A DNA stretch of 64,000 nt from Meloidogyne chitwoodi (taxonomy: Eukaryota > Nematoda > Chromadorea > Rhabditida > Meloidogynidae): NCBI GenBank assembly GCA_015183035.1, contig JACZZP010000002.1, forward strand, positions 2,232,001-2,296,000, given 5' to 3'. Shown piece after piece: positions 12,205 through 21,550 of this stretch. The notes below the pieces were generated by a model. The model worked only from the letters and a program-made list of their open reading frames with translations, had not been told where the DNA came from and ran no database searches. A program made the position numbers and the translations under genes. Position 1 is the stretch's first letter. Every line of letters starts with the position of its first letter.

Positions 12205-12455
12205 GGGTATGTCGTGGGTGTAGGGGGAAGAAAAAGAAGAGAGTAGTCGGTGTCGTGGGGGAGGGGGAAGAAAAAGAAGAGAGTAGTCGGTGTCGCGGGT
12301 GTAGGGGGAAGAAAAAGAAGAGAGTTGTCGGTGTCGCGGGTGTAGGGGAAAAAAGAAGAAGAGAGTTGTCGGTGTCGCGAGTGTAGGGGGGAAGAAAAAG
12401 AAGAGGGCAATTAGTGTAGTGGGGGAAAAAGAAGAAGAGAGTAGTAGGTGTTGAG
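12205..12455. repeat. Terminal 41-bp minisatellite, left arm
   Basis: About six copies of a 41-bp unit (GTGTCGCGGGTGTAGGGGGA then AGAAAAAGAAGAGAG) starting at 12211, 12252, 12292, 12333, 12374 and about 12413. Strongly purine/pyrimidine-asymmetric. Translating either strand gives F/P/T-rich repeats that are not a gene. It lies 15-21 bp inside the element end, where Polinton terminal repeats often carry tandem units. Confidence 0.85.
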
Positions 12456-12639
12456 GCCTTTTCCTTTCTATTGAGCAGTCGTCTTTCCAAGTCTTCTATA
12501 GGCCTTGAAAAGTTTTGGAAAAATAAAATCCTTTTTTTTCATCCAAAGGATTATGCATTTCTTTCCATATTTGGTTGAGAATAGGATAAAATCTATTCTC
12601 ATTGGTCATAAAAATAAAACTCTTTTTTTTTGCGCACTG

Positions 12640-12760
12640 AATAAATTATTGCGAAATAGAGGGAGAAAATATTTTATGAATAAATTATAAACCAATAAAA
12701 TTTATAGGGTGAAGGAGAAAATATTTTATGAATAAATAATAAACTAATAAAATTTCTCTA
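12640..12760. repeat. Two-copy tandem repeat, left arm
   Basis: GGAGAAAATATTTTATGAATAAAT occurs twice, about 55 bp apart (12662 and 12714), each followed by ATAAAC(C/T)AATAAAATTT. Mirrored in the right arm near 27032-27152. Confidence 0.6.
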
Positions 12761-12904
12761 AATAAAAAATGAAATATAAAAATTGAAAATAAGGTTAAAG
12801 ATTTATAAACTATGAATAAAGAAAAAAATTATGATTTCCCGCGCAACATATCAAATAAAATATAAACAAACAAAATAAGGATAAAATGATTTATGTTTTT
12901 GTTT

Positions 12905-13225
12905 TCTAAAAAATAATTTGCATATTTAACGTATAAAAACGTTATGTCTGACAATAAACAAAATTTCGCTCCTATGTCGTAATAATAAAGCTTTTTGGAA
13001 GAATGCCAAATCTTTTGTCTTGCTCCTATTTCGCAATAATAGAAGAAAAGATATTGCCTAACCCTATTTCGCGCGCGCCAATTCTCAAGGGAAATAAACA
13101 AAGTATAAAAATCTTGGAAATTTTATATATTCATCATTCGTTCATTTTTTAATAAAAATTATTATTTTATTCCTTATTTATTAAAAAATATTATTAAAAT
13201 TTAATTAAATTAATTTTATTTAATC
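12905..13225 (+). promoter_or_regulatory. Probable promoter region of the polymerase gene, left arm
   Basis: Contains the octamer-like AATAATTTGCATATT (12913-12927), TATAAAA at 12932 and 13104, and several TTTCGCAATAAT-type blocks (12979-12990, 13027-13040, 13060-13072). The same octamer and CGCAATAA blocks recur upstream of the other two genes of the arm, which suggests shared regulation. The mirror copy is at 26567-26887. Confidence 0.45.
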
Positions 13226-16200
13226 ATGGAGCCTCCTTCAAAACGCTTCCGTGATTTTTCTATTGATAATATTTTATCAATTAATCAAGGAGGAGGAGCA
13301 GCAACTCCAGCAGATTATGTCGAGAAATTAGATGAATCAATACAACATATTGATAAATTTAAACTTATTAAATCTTATTCGAAATTTCTGATTAAGAATA
13401 TTCCTACAGATCCTGAGGCTCTTCTTGCAGGTATATTCCAATATTGTTTTAATGAGGCAGCATCTAATGCTCGCAATAAAGGAGTTGAGCCTGAAGAGCT
13501 AGGCTGCACACTTACATCTGAATTGCTTGATTCAGATATTTGGGTACCTGTGCGCCCAACAACAGAAAATACATTTGACTCAATGCTCAACCAGTTCAAA
13601 AAAGTGGCACAGAGCAAAAAACAGGCAGGTTTAACTTTATGGGGAAAACCTTTTTCAATTAATGTGCTGATTGTGGATAAATCAAAATTACCAAGAGGGA
13701 GCAATATTATAGGAGGAGCACCTCGAAAACTTGCTCCTGTTCATCATCAAATTAAGACTAAAAATTTGATAAAGATTAATAACAACAACAACGGTTATTG
13801 TCTATTTTATGCTTTAATCGCAACAATGATCCGCTTCATCGGAAATTTATCACGCTCCCAATATTACGACTATATTCATGGGAGGTATGGCTCAAGGGGG
13901 AAATTTGAGCAAGATACTCTTGAATTGATAGAACAAATTGGAGCACCTTTTGACCAAAATGAATATGATGCAGAGGATTGGGTTCCTCCAATAGTGGACC
14001 ATTGGAATGAGCAATATGAAGGCCGGTTTATTTTCAAAGTTTTTATGTTTGATTGCTTGGGACACTACAAGCCTTGTTTTAAATATGGCCCTAATAACTA
14101 CAATTCACCTTTGCTCCTCTATTTTGACGGCTCTCACTTCAATGGAGTAACCTGCAATGGAGGACTCTTTGGACAACCTTATTGTTTAGAATGTGAAACA
14201 GTTTACTCGCGTGCACAACTACATTCTGCATCATGTCGAGCAAGATGTGTAAATTGCTCCCGTGTTGGACCATTATATCCATGTCAACCAAGAAACAACT
14301 TTTTCAAAAAATGTATTGATTGCTCCAAAAGATTCAACAACGAAAATTGTTTTATCCATCATTTAAATTCAAATTTCTGCAAAAATTCAAAAAAATGCGA
14401 AAAATGTGGAGTAGTATGGGACGTCAAGGATAATAATAGAAAAGGAAGAAAAGGACATGTTTGCAATGAAAGATATTGCAAGACTTGTGGAGGGTATCAT
14501 GATCCAAAACGTGGATGCTTTGTCAAGCCGCTGGAGGCCAAGGAGCAAAAGCCATACAGAATTGTGGCTTTTGACCTTGAGACCATGCAGCATGTAACTA
14601 CAAAGGACAACAAAAGAAAACATCAAGCCAATTTTGTTGCTGCAAGAGTAACTTGCCCCAAGTGCATAGATGAGGAGCAAAATGAATGTAAAGTTTGCGG
14701 GAGCAACCGACTCATTACATTTTCTGAACGTCCGTTCTTCAAGACTCAAGTTGAGAGCAAAAATGTCTCAGACGAACCACTTGTTTGCTTTGTTAAGTGG
14801 ATAATCGAAACAACAAAGGAATTTGATACAATAGCATTCTCTCATTATGGAGGAAAGTTCGACATGGTTATTGTATTCAAAGAGCTATTTCTTCTTGGCT
14901 TTACTCCTGAAATGTTAAAAAGAGGAAATAAGATGTATGAGATGAAAGTACATGTTGGAAAGAGGAGCACGCTTATCTTTCGTGATAGCTTCAATTTGAT
15001 GCCAATGTCTTTGGCATCACTTGTTCCAGCGTTTGCTCTGAAGGTTGAGGACAAACCGTTCTTTCCTCACCTCGCAAATCAACCAGTGAATTATGGAAAA
15101 GAAGTGTTTCCCTCACCAGACGATTACTTTGTGGATGGCATGATGCCAGATAAGAGAAAAGAATTTGATCAATGGTACTCACAGAACAAGGAACTCCCTT
15201 TTCTCTTAGATGAAGCACTGGCCTCATATTGTACCAATGATGTGGAAATTTTGCTCTCTGCTCTTATTGCATTTAGGAGAGAGTTTATGGAAGTAACTCA
15301 AAGAGCAAGTGGTGAAAGAGCAGCTTCATTAAAGGCACACAATGGCATTGACGTTCTCCGGGAGTCTATGACCATTGCATCGGCATGTATGAATCACTTT
15401 AGGACAAACCATTTGAAAGAAAATCATCTGGCTCTTGTCCCTGAAAAAGGATATGATAATGCTGATAATCAGAGCAAACTTGCTCTGAAATTTATGAAAT
15501 GGTATGAAGAAGAACATGGAGTTACCATTCAAAATGCTTATTCAAGAGGAGGAGAGAAAAAAGTGGGCAATTATAAGTTGGATGGGTGGATTGAAGAGGA
15601 ACAACTTGCAATAGAAGTAAATGGTTGTGCATGGCATGGGTGCGAAAGATGCTACCCGGAAAACAACATATTGCTCCCAAATGGAGTAACAGCGGGAAAG
15701 CAGAGAGAAAAAGATGAGTTTCGGTTAAACTTCATCAAAAGCCAAGGAGTAAATGTGCAAATCTTCTGGGAGTGTGAAATAAGAAGAATGTTGGAAAAAG
15801 ATAGGCAAATGAAAAATAATTTTAAAAATTATTTGGACAACGGGCCTATTGATATCCGCTCTTCTTTCTTTGGAGGACGGACTGGCCCACTGAGTCTCTT
15901 TTACAAACCAAGGGATGGTGAGAAGATATCATATTATGATGTCACTTCCCTCTACCCATTTATTAATGTGACAACAAAGTATCCAATTGGTCACCCAGAA
16001 GTACATATTCTGAACAAAGACGTCAAATGGATTAGGCCTGAAGACAACACTTATGAATTGGCAATTTTGAAAGTGTTTGTTATACCACCAAGGAGTATAG
16101 ATGTACCTGTGCTCCCAATGAAGATTGGAGAGGATGATGAAAGACTACTCTTCCCACTCTGCTCCAAATGCGCGAGAGAGCACCCAGAAGGGGATGTGAA

Positions 16201-17317
16201 TGAAAAATACTCATGTCCTCATTCAGATCAACAAAGAGGGTGGGTGAGTACCTGCACCTCAATTGAGCTCAATGTTGCTCTTGAGGAAGGATATAGAGTG
16301 ACAAAACTCTTCCGAGTATTAGAGTACAAGGAATCGGACAACAAGTTGTTTGCTCCCTACATTAGTGAATTTATGGCAGCAAAAATCCATTCTTCAGGAT
16401 TTGATGTCTCCGTCAAAGGAAAATATGAGGAGGAGGAGAAATTTATTAAAGAATGTAAAGAAAAGTTTGGAATAAATATTGAAAGAAGTAAAATGGGCCC
16501 AAATAAAGGAAAAAGAACTCAGGCGAAGTTAATGTTAAATAATTTGTGGGGGAGATTCTCTTTAAGAAATGATGGGCTTTTTCAATGTACAATAACCGAC
16601 AATCCAGCAGAACTTAGGCGATACATGGATGACCATTCCGTTGATATTAAAACATTGGATGAACTTGCTCCTGGTATTATGCTCATCACATACATCAAGA
16701 AGAAGGATTGGATCGAGGAGCATGCATCGTCAAATGTGATCATTTCACTTTGGACGACATCAGCTGCACGTATACATTTGCTCAGAGCAATGCAAAAAGT
16801 CGTCAGAACTCCTGGATGCAAGCTTCTCTACACTGATACCGACTCCCTCATTTTTTCTCATCCTGTAGGAAACAATCCTTTGCAGTTAGGATGTCATTTA
16901 GGGGAATTTACGGATGAATACCCCTCCCATGAAATTAAGGAGTACACATGCGGAGGAGCGAAACAATATGGTCTCAAACTTAGAAGGAAGAGTGAGCAGC
17001 CTGTGGAGGAATTTGAGTACGTCCTCAAAGTCCGTGGAATGACACTCAATTACGATGTGATCAAAAATCAGGGACTCCGTTATGATACATTCAAGGATCA
17101 GGTATTATCTTATGCAAAAACAGGAGAATTAAATCCTATTGATATTTTATATCCAAATTTTTTGCGACCATCAATTAAAGATGGGTGTGTCACATCCTAT
17201 CCTCAACATAAAATGTATAAACCCGTTGTATGTAAAGGAATTATCCGTCCATCCGATTTTATTGTATTAAATTTTGGCCATTTAAATAATAAACACCCTA
17301 GAATTTCATCTCCATAA
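13226..17317 (+). CDS. Protein-primed-type family B DNA polymerase (Maverick-like), left-arm copy
   Basis: Single intronless 1,363-aa ORF. The N-terminal third has a conserved region of Maverick-type polymerases (NGYCLFYALIA near 190), followed at about 320-430 by a cysteine/histidine cluster of zinc-finger type. The 3'-5' exonuclease motifs are intact: ExoI D450/E452 (FDLE), ExoII D546 (YGGKFD), ExoIII Y668/D672 (YCTND). At 770-850 is an inserted nuclease-like module with IEVNGCAWHGCERC (E797, W803, H804), as found between exo and pol domains of many eukaryotic Maverick-like polymerases. Polymerase motifs: A at 905-911 (DVTSLYP), B at 1101-1109 (KLMLNNLWG), C at 1202-1207 (YTDTDS). All catalytic aspartates are present, so it is probably active and would replicate the element DNA from protein-primed ends. 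GC content is visibly higher than in flanking host DNA. Confidence 0.93.
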   Translation: MEPPSKRFRDFSIDNILSINQGGGAATPADYVEKLDESIQHIDKFKLIKSYSKFLIKNIPTDPEALLAGIFQYCFNEAASNARNKGVEPEELGCTLTSELLDSDIWVPVRPTTENTFDSMLNQFKKVAQSKKQAGLTLWGKPFSINVLIVDKSKLPRGSNIIGGAPRKLAPVHHQIKTKNLIKINNNNNGYCLFYALIATMIRFIGNLSRSQYYDYIHGRYGSRGKFEQDTLELIEQIGAPFDQNEYDAEDWVPPIVDHWNEQYEGRFIFKVFMFDCLGHYKPCFKYGPNNYNSPLLLYFDGSHFNGVTCNGGLFGQPYCLECETVYSRAQLHSASCRARCVNCSRVGPLYPCQPRNNFFKKCIDCSKRFNNENCFIHHLNSNFCKNSKKCEKCGVVWDVKDNNRKGRKGHVCNERYCKTCGGYHDPKRGCFVKPLEAKEQKPYRIVAFDLETMQHVTTKDNKRKHQANFVAARVTCPKCIDEEQNECKVCGSNRLITFSERPFFKTQVESKNVSDEPLVCFVKWIIETTKEFDTIAFSHYGGKFDMVIVFKELFLLGFTPEMLKRGNKMYEMKVHVGKRSTLIFRDSFNLMPMSLASLVPAFALKVEDKPFFPHLANQPVNYGKEVFPSPDDYFVDGMMPDKRKEFDQWYSQNKELPFLLDEALASYCTNDVEILLSALIAFRREFMEVTQRASGERAASLKAHNGIDVLRESMTIASACMNHFRTNHLKENHLALVPEKGYDNADNQSKLALKFMKWYEEEHGVTIQNAYSRGGEKKVGNYKLDGWIEEEQLAIEVNGCAWHGCERCYPENNILLPNGVTAGKQREKDEFRLNFIKSQGVNVQIFWECEIRRMLEKDRQMKNNFKNYLDNGPIDIRSSFFGGRTGPLSLFYKPRDGEKISYYDVTSLYPFINVTTKYPIGHPEVHILNKDVKWIRPEDNTYELAILKVFVIPPRSIDVPVLPMKIGEDDERLLFPLCSKCAREHPEGDVNEKYSCPHSDQQRGWVSTCTSIELNVALEEGYRVTKLFRVLEYKESDNKLFAPYISEFMAAKIHSSGFDVSVKGKYEEEEKFIKECKEKFGINIERSKMGPNKGKRTQAKLMLNNLWGRFSLRNDGLFQCTITDNPAELRRYMDDHSVDIKTLDELAPGIMLITYIKKKDWIEEHASSNVIISLWTTSAARIHLLRAMQKVVRTPGCKLLYTDTDSLIFSHPVGNNPLQLGCHLGEFTDEYPSHEIKEYTCGGAKQYGLKLRRKSEQPVEEFEYVLKVRGMTLNYDVIKNQGLRYDTFKDQVLSYAKTGELNPIDILYPNFLRPSIKDGCVTSYPQHKMYKPVVCKGIIRPSDFIVLNFGHLNNKHPRISSP

Positions 17318-17394
17318 TTTTTATTGTATTTTTATTATCATAATTGTAAATATAACACCTTTTTTTATATAAACTTTATAATTCAAAAATCTTT

Positions 17395-17665
17395 ATTACA
17401 GAATTAACAAAAATTAAAAGTAGGTTTTAGGGATAAAAATGCAGAATTAAGTAAACAAGTTTAAAATTTGTAAACTTTAAAGACAAAATTAAGGACAAAC
17501 TACAGAATTAACAAAAACTAGTTGTAGGTTTTGGGGATAAAAATGCAGAATTAAGAAAAATAAATTAAAATTTAAATATTTTATTTACAAAATTAAAAAG
17601 TATTTACAAAATTAGTAATAGTTTGTATACAATTTAAGGGGTAAAATTGCAGAATTAAGGAAATA
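17395..17665. repeat. Tandem repeat block A between polymerase and PAZ genes
   Basis: About 103-bp repeats, each with ACAGAATTAACAAAA...TTTTGGGGATAAAAATGCAG and AATTAAG, at 17399, 17502 and, truncated, 17643. It lies between convergent genes and may serve termination or polyadenylation. A diverged block B is at 19405-19675. Confidence 0.65.
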
Positions 17666-17722
17666 TCTGTACAAATTCATCTTTTTTGTCATATGTGTGC
17701 GCGCATGTATATAGGTGGCACA

Positions 17723-18241
17723 CTACCAGTCATCTTGGCTAAAATCTCCTCTGTACACTTCCATCTCATCCTCAAGATTCTTATCCATAATAATTTCAGG
17801 ACTATCAGGAGGTGAAAATTTGGCTTTGCTTGAAAAACTTGAAGATAAACTTGTAATTTTCTCTGCTTCTTCATCAACAAATTCTAATAGCTCAATAGGA
17901 TAGAAATGATCTTTTTGATATGGTCGTCGATCGATTACACAATTTAGATATGGATAACGAAGCTGAATACGATGTCGAGTGAAAAAATGTTGAGATATAC
18001 TAACATTATATGGACGCCTGAGATGTCCATAGGCGCGAATTTTATTTGCACCTTTTCTTGAAATACCTCCAAAAATAAAGGTCTTTATTTGATATTCTTT
18101 ATTCAAATAAGTTGTTCTAACTTTACGATCCAAAAATTCTTTCAGAATACAAACTCTTGTCTGAGGATTCATCAAATGACCCGCGAGACTTAAAATGGAA
18201 CAATCTAAGAATTTTGCAATTTCATCGATAACGCGGACCAT
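17723..18241 (-). CDS. Stand-alone PAZ-domain protein (Argonaute-like fragment), left-arm copy
   Basis: Intronless 172-aa ORF, ATG at 18241, convergent with the polymerase gene. Residues 1-44 resemble the Argonaute linker before PAZ (VIDEIAKFL ... KEFLDRKVRTTYLNKEY). Residues 45-122 are a PAZ domain: YQIKTFIFGGISRKG, then VSISQHFFTRHRIQLRYPYL and FYPIELLEFV, in the same order and spacing as Argonaute PAZ. Of the human AGO1 3'-end-binding residues, Y277 aligns with Y50; the pair Y309/Y314 aligns with H85/H90, and R275 aligns with K48. Residues 123-172 are a Ser-rich then acidic tail ending GDFSQDDW. There are no N, MID or PIWI domains, so no slicing. Binding of small-RNA 3' ends and interference with host RNAi is an inference; a captured host fragment of no function is the alternative. 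Confidence 0.8.
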   Translation of the reverse strand: MVRVIDEIAKFLDCSILSLAGHLMNPQTRVCILKEFLDRKVRTTYLNKEYQIKTFIFGGISRKGANKIRAYGHLRRPYNVSISQHFFTRHRIQLRYPYLNCVIDRRPYQKDHFYPIELLEFVDEEAEKITSLSSSFSSKAKFSPPDSPEIIMDKNLEDEMEVYRGDFSQDDW

Positions 18242-18836
18242 ATTTTAGATAAAAATAAATTTTAATTTTTAATTGAATGAAATTTTATAAAAAATTTGGG
18301 TTTAAATACCTTACAATTTTTATTAAAATAAATTTGCATATTTTATAATAATAGATATTATTTCAAATTTTTACAATATTCCCAAAGGTTCTTATCTTTT
18401 TCCTTTTCGTAATATTTTTTCCTTTTTGTTTCGCAATAATTTGCATATTACTGCATAGCCATACACCATTTATTCCCACAAAATAAGAGAGGAAGAAACA
18501 AATAACAATTTTGGAAAGAAACCAAGATAAAGAATTTTTTTGTCAGTCCTTAATATTCCAAAGGGTTCTTATTTTTTTCCTTTCTTATATTTCGTAATAT
18601 TTTTTTCGCAATAAATTTGCATATTATTTTCTTTTGACCTACATTTCGCATGAATTATTACTTTTATATTAAAATTTTTTTCCTTATTTTGAAATAATTT
18701 TTATTGCATTATAATTTATTCAATTTTTCATAAAAGAACAAAGGAATTTATAAAAATTAGGAGTATAAAAACTGACAATTTTTCATTACTTATTCAAACA
18801 TTATTAAAAAAATAATTTTAAATAATTTTAATAAAA
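18242..18836. promoter_or_regulatory. Divergent promoter region between PAZ and CxxC genes, left arm
   Basis: 595 bp between two divergent start codons. Three octamer-like ATTTGCATAT or close forms (18331-18342, 18438-18449, 18614-18625), repeated TTTCGCAATAA blocks (18430-18439, 18590-18613, 18646-18657) and GTATAAAAACTG (18763-18774) upstream of the CxxC gene. AGGTTCTTATCTTTTTCCTT-like and AGGGTTCTTATTTTTTTCCTT-like blocks (18385, 18552) show an internal duplication. Confidence 0.5.
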
Positions 18837-19241
18837 ATGAATAATATAAATAATTTAAAAGAAAATCAACTGGTAAATGATGAAGAAATAATCGAGGTTA
18901 CTTTTGAAAATAATGAGAAAAAATCTAGACTGAAAAATAACATTGAGCAGAAAATCGTTAAAGGCAAGATTGAAAAGAAAAATGGTATTAACTCCAAGGT
19001 TTTGTGGAAACTTGTCAGAATGAAATATTTTCCTAAGATCGAGTTCCGTCTTTGTAAACAGTGTGCAAATGCTCTTTATAATAAAAAGAATAAGTTCTCT
19101 GAGGAGGTTGATGGAAAAATTAATGTTAGCTTTGATTTATGTACAATTTGCATCAAGAAGAATATGTATATCAATGATATCTTATGCGAATGGGATGAGA
19201 AAATTCAACCTGTTATCAAAAAAGATGATTCAAAAAAGTAA
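18837..19241 (+). CDS. Small CxxC/CxxC protein of unknown function, left-arm copy
   Basis: 134 aa, intronless. N-terminal half (1-60) is highly charged and Asn/Lys/Glu-rich. The second half has two cysteine pairs, C73/C76 (LCKQC) and C102/C105 (LCTIC), able to hold one zinc ion. Lysine-rich C-terminus. I do not recognise the family. Position and size would suit a viral transcription or accessory factor. It is transcribed away from the PAZ gene from a shared upstream region and is followed by repeat block B. Confidence 0.7.
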   Translation: MNNINNLKENQLVNDEEIIEVTFENNEKKSRLKNNIEQKIVKGKIEKKNGINSKVLWKLVRMKYFPKIEFRLCKQCANALYNKKNKFSEEVDGKINVSFDLCTICIKKNMYINDILCEWDEKIQPVIKKDDSKK

Positions 19242-19404
19242 AATTTTAAACGTGTTTTTCTTTTTATTTCGCTATAATTTTGATATATATTTTTTACTTT
19301 GACCTACATTTCGCATGAATTAATACTCTTATATTTAAAAAATTTTTGTTATCAATAAAATTTTTAACTTATAATTATTCAATTTTTGATTTTTAAAAAT
19401 CTGT

Positions 19405-19675
19405 ATTACAGAATTAACAAAAGTTAATACAAGGTTTTAGGGGTAAAAATGCAGAATTAAGGAAAAGGAACTTAATTTTATAATATTAAAAGACAAAATT
19501 AAGAACCAATTACAGAATTAACAATAACTAGTTGAAGATTTTAGGGATAAAAATGCAGAATTAAGAAAAATAAATTAAAATTTAAATATTTTATTTACAA
19601 AATTAAAAAGTATTTACAAAATTAGTAATAGTTTGTATACAATTTAAGGGGTAAAATTGCAGAATTAAGGAAATA
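19405..19675. repeat. Tandem repeat block B near the palindrome centre
   Basis: Same unit as block A (17395-17665), diverged up to 19543 and then identical to it base for base from 19544 (matching 17534) onwards. The switch from diverged to identical marks a recombination or copy-choice point. Confidence 0.65.
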
Positions 19676-19906
19676 TCTGTACAAATTCATCTTTTTTGTC
19701 ATATGTGTGCGCGCATGTATATAGGTGGCACACTACCAGTCATCTTGGCTAAAATCTCCTCTGTACACTTCCATCTCATCCTCAAGATTCTTATCCATAA
19801 TAATTTCAGGACTATCAGGAGGTGAAAATTTGGCTTTGCTTGAAAAACTTGAAGATAAACTTGTAATTTTCTCTGCTTCTTCATCAACAAATTCTAATAG
19901 CTCAAT
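19544..19906. repeat. 363-bp direct duplication reaching the palindrome centre, including a 3' fragment of the PAZ gene
   Basis: Identical to 17534-17896 at offset 2010. It contains the last part of the PAZ ORF on the minus strand (tail including GDFSQDDW), cut off at ...CTCAAT. At 19907 the sequence turns into the reverse complement of 19871-19885, so this truncated PAZ end is back to back with its mirror image at 19907-20258. Frames here (19699-19890, 19725-20093) are pieces or read-through of the junction, not new genes. Confidence 0.85.
19886..19906. other. 21-bp unpaired spacer at the palindrome centre
   Basis: The only part of the element outside the inverted arms (AACAAATTCTAATAGCTCAA plus T). 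It equals PAZ-gene sequence at 17876-17896. This is the loop expected if one strand folded back and primed synthesis of the other arm. Confidence 0.85.
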
Positions 19907-20116
19907 GATGAAGAAGCAGAGAAAATTACAAGTTTATCTTCAAGTTTTTCAAGCAAAGCCAAATTTTCACCTCCTGATAGTCCTGAAATTATTATGGATA
20001 AGAATCTTGAGGATGAGATGGAAGTGTACAGAGGAGATTTTAGCCAAGATGACTGGTAGTGTGCCACCTATATACATGCGCGCACACATATGACAAAAAA
20101 GATGAATTTGTACAGA

Positions 20117-20387
20117 TATTTCCTTAATTCTGCAATTTTACCCCTTAAATTGTATACAAACTATTACTAATTTTGTAAATACTTTTTAATTTTGTAAATA
20201 AAATATTTAAATTTTAATTTATTTTTCTTAATTCTGCATTTTTATCCCTAAAATCTTCAACTAGTTATTGTTAATTCTGTAATTGGTTCTTAATTTTGTC
20301 TTTTAATATTATAAAATTAAGTTCCTTTTCCTTAATTCTGCATTTTTACCCCTAAAACCTTGTATTAACTTTTGTTAATTCTGTAAT
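20117..20387. repeat. Tandem repeat block B, right-arm mirror
   Basis: Reverse complement of 19405-19675. Confidence 0.6.
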
Positions 20388-20550
20388 ACAGATTTTTAAA
20401 AATCAAAAATTGAATAATTATAAGTTAAAAATTTTATTGATAACAAAAATTTTTTAAATATAAGAGTATTAATTCATGCGAAATGTAGGTCAAAGTAAAA
20501 AATATATATCAAAATTATAGCGAAATAAAAAGAAAAACACGTTTAAAATT

Positions 20551-20955
20551 TTACTTTTTTGAATCATCTTTTTTGATAACAGGTTGAATTTTCTCATCCC
20601 ATTCGCATAAGATATCATTGATATACATATTCTTCTTGATGCAAATTGTACATAAATCAAAGCTAACATTAATTTTTCCATCAACCTCCTCAGAGAACTT
20701 ATTCTTTTTATTATAAAGAGCATTTGCACACTGTTTACAAAGACGGAACTCGATCTTAGGAAAATATTTCATTCTGACAAGTTTCCACAAAACCTTGGAG
20801 TTAATACCATTTTTCTTTTCAATCTTGCCTTTAACGATTTTCTGCTCAATGTTATTTTTCAGTCTAGATTTTTTCTCATTATTTTCAAAAGTAACCTCGA
20901 TTATTTCTTCATCATTTACCAGTTGATTTTCTTTTAAATTATTTATATTATTCAT
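20551..20955 (-). CDS. Small CxxC/CxxC protein, right-arm copy
   Basis: Identical 134-aa product to the left-arm copy, opposite strand. C73/C76 and C102/C105 intact. Same flanking repeats and promoter in mirror image. Confidence 0.7.
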   Translation of the reverse strand: MNNINNLKENQLVNDEEIIEVTFENNEKKSRLKNNIEQKIVKGKIEKKNGINSKVLWKLVRMKYFPKIEFRLCKQCANALYNKKNKFSEEVDGKINVSFDLCTICIKKNMYINDILCEWDEKIQPVIKKDDSKK

Positions 20956-21550
20956 TTTTATTAAAATTATTTAAAATTATTTTTTTAATAATGTTTGAAT
21001 AAGTAATGAAAAATTGTCAGTTTTTATACTCCTAATTTTTATAAATTCCTTTGTTCTTTTATGAAAAATTGAATAAATTATAATGCAATAAAAATTATTT
21101 CAAAATAAGGAAAAAAATTTTAATATAAAAGTAATAATTCATGCGAAATGTAGGTCAAAAGAAAATAATATGCAAATTTATTGCGAAAAAAATATTACGA
21201 AATATAAGAAAGGAAAAAAATAAGAACCCTTTGGAATATTAAGGACTGACAAAAAAATTCTTTATCTTGGTTTCTTTCCAAAATTGTTATTTGTTTCTTC
21301 CTCTCTTATTTTGTGGGAATAAATGGTGTATGGCTATGCAGTAATATGCAAATTATTGCGAAACAAAAAGGAAAAAATATTACGAAAAGGAAAAAGATAA
21401 GAACCTTTGGGAATATTGTAAAAATTTGAAATAATATCTATTATTATAAAATATGCAAATTTATTTTAATAAAAATTGTAAGGTATTTAAACCCAAATTT
21501 TTTATAAAATTTCATTCAATTAAAAATTAAAATTTATTTTTATCTAAAAT
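20956..21550. promoter_or_regulatory. Divergent promoter region, right-arm mirror
   Basis: Reverse complement of 18242-18836, with the same octamer-like and CGCAATAA blocks between the CxxC and PAZ genes. Confidence 0.45.

Noticed and set aside
12185..12490. Open frames of 71-142 aa over the terminal minisatellite (also 27191-27619)
   Set aside because: F/P/T-rich translations of a 41-bp tandem repeat that is not a multiple of three; no start context or conservation.
19725..20093. 122-aa frame across the palindrome centre as a new fusion gene
   Set aside because: It is the antisense of a PAZ fragment running into the sense of its mirror copy; no promoter or conservation.
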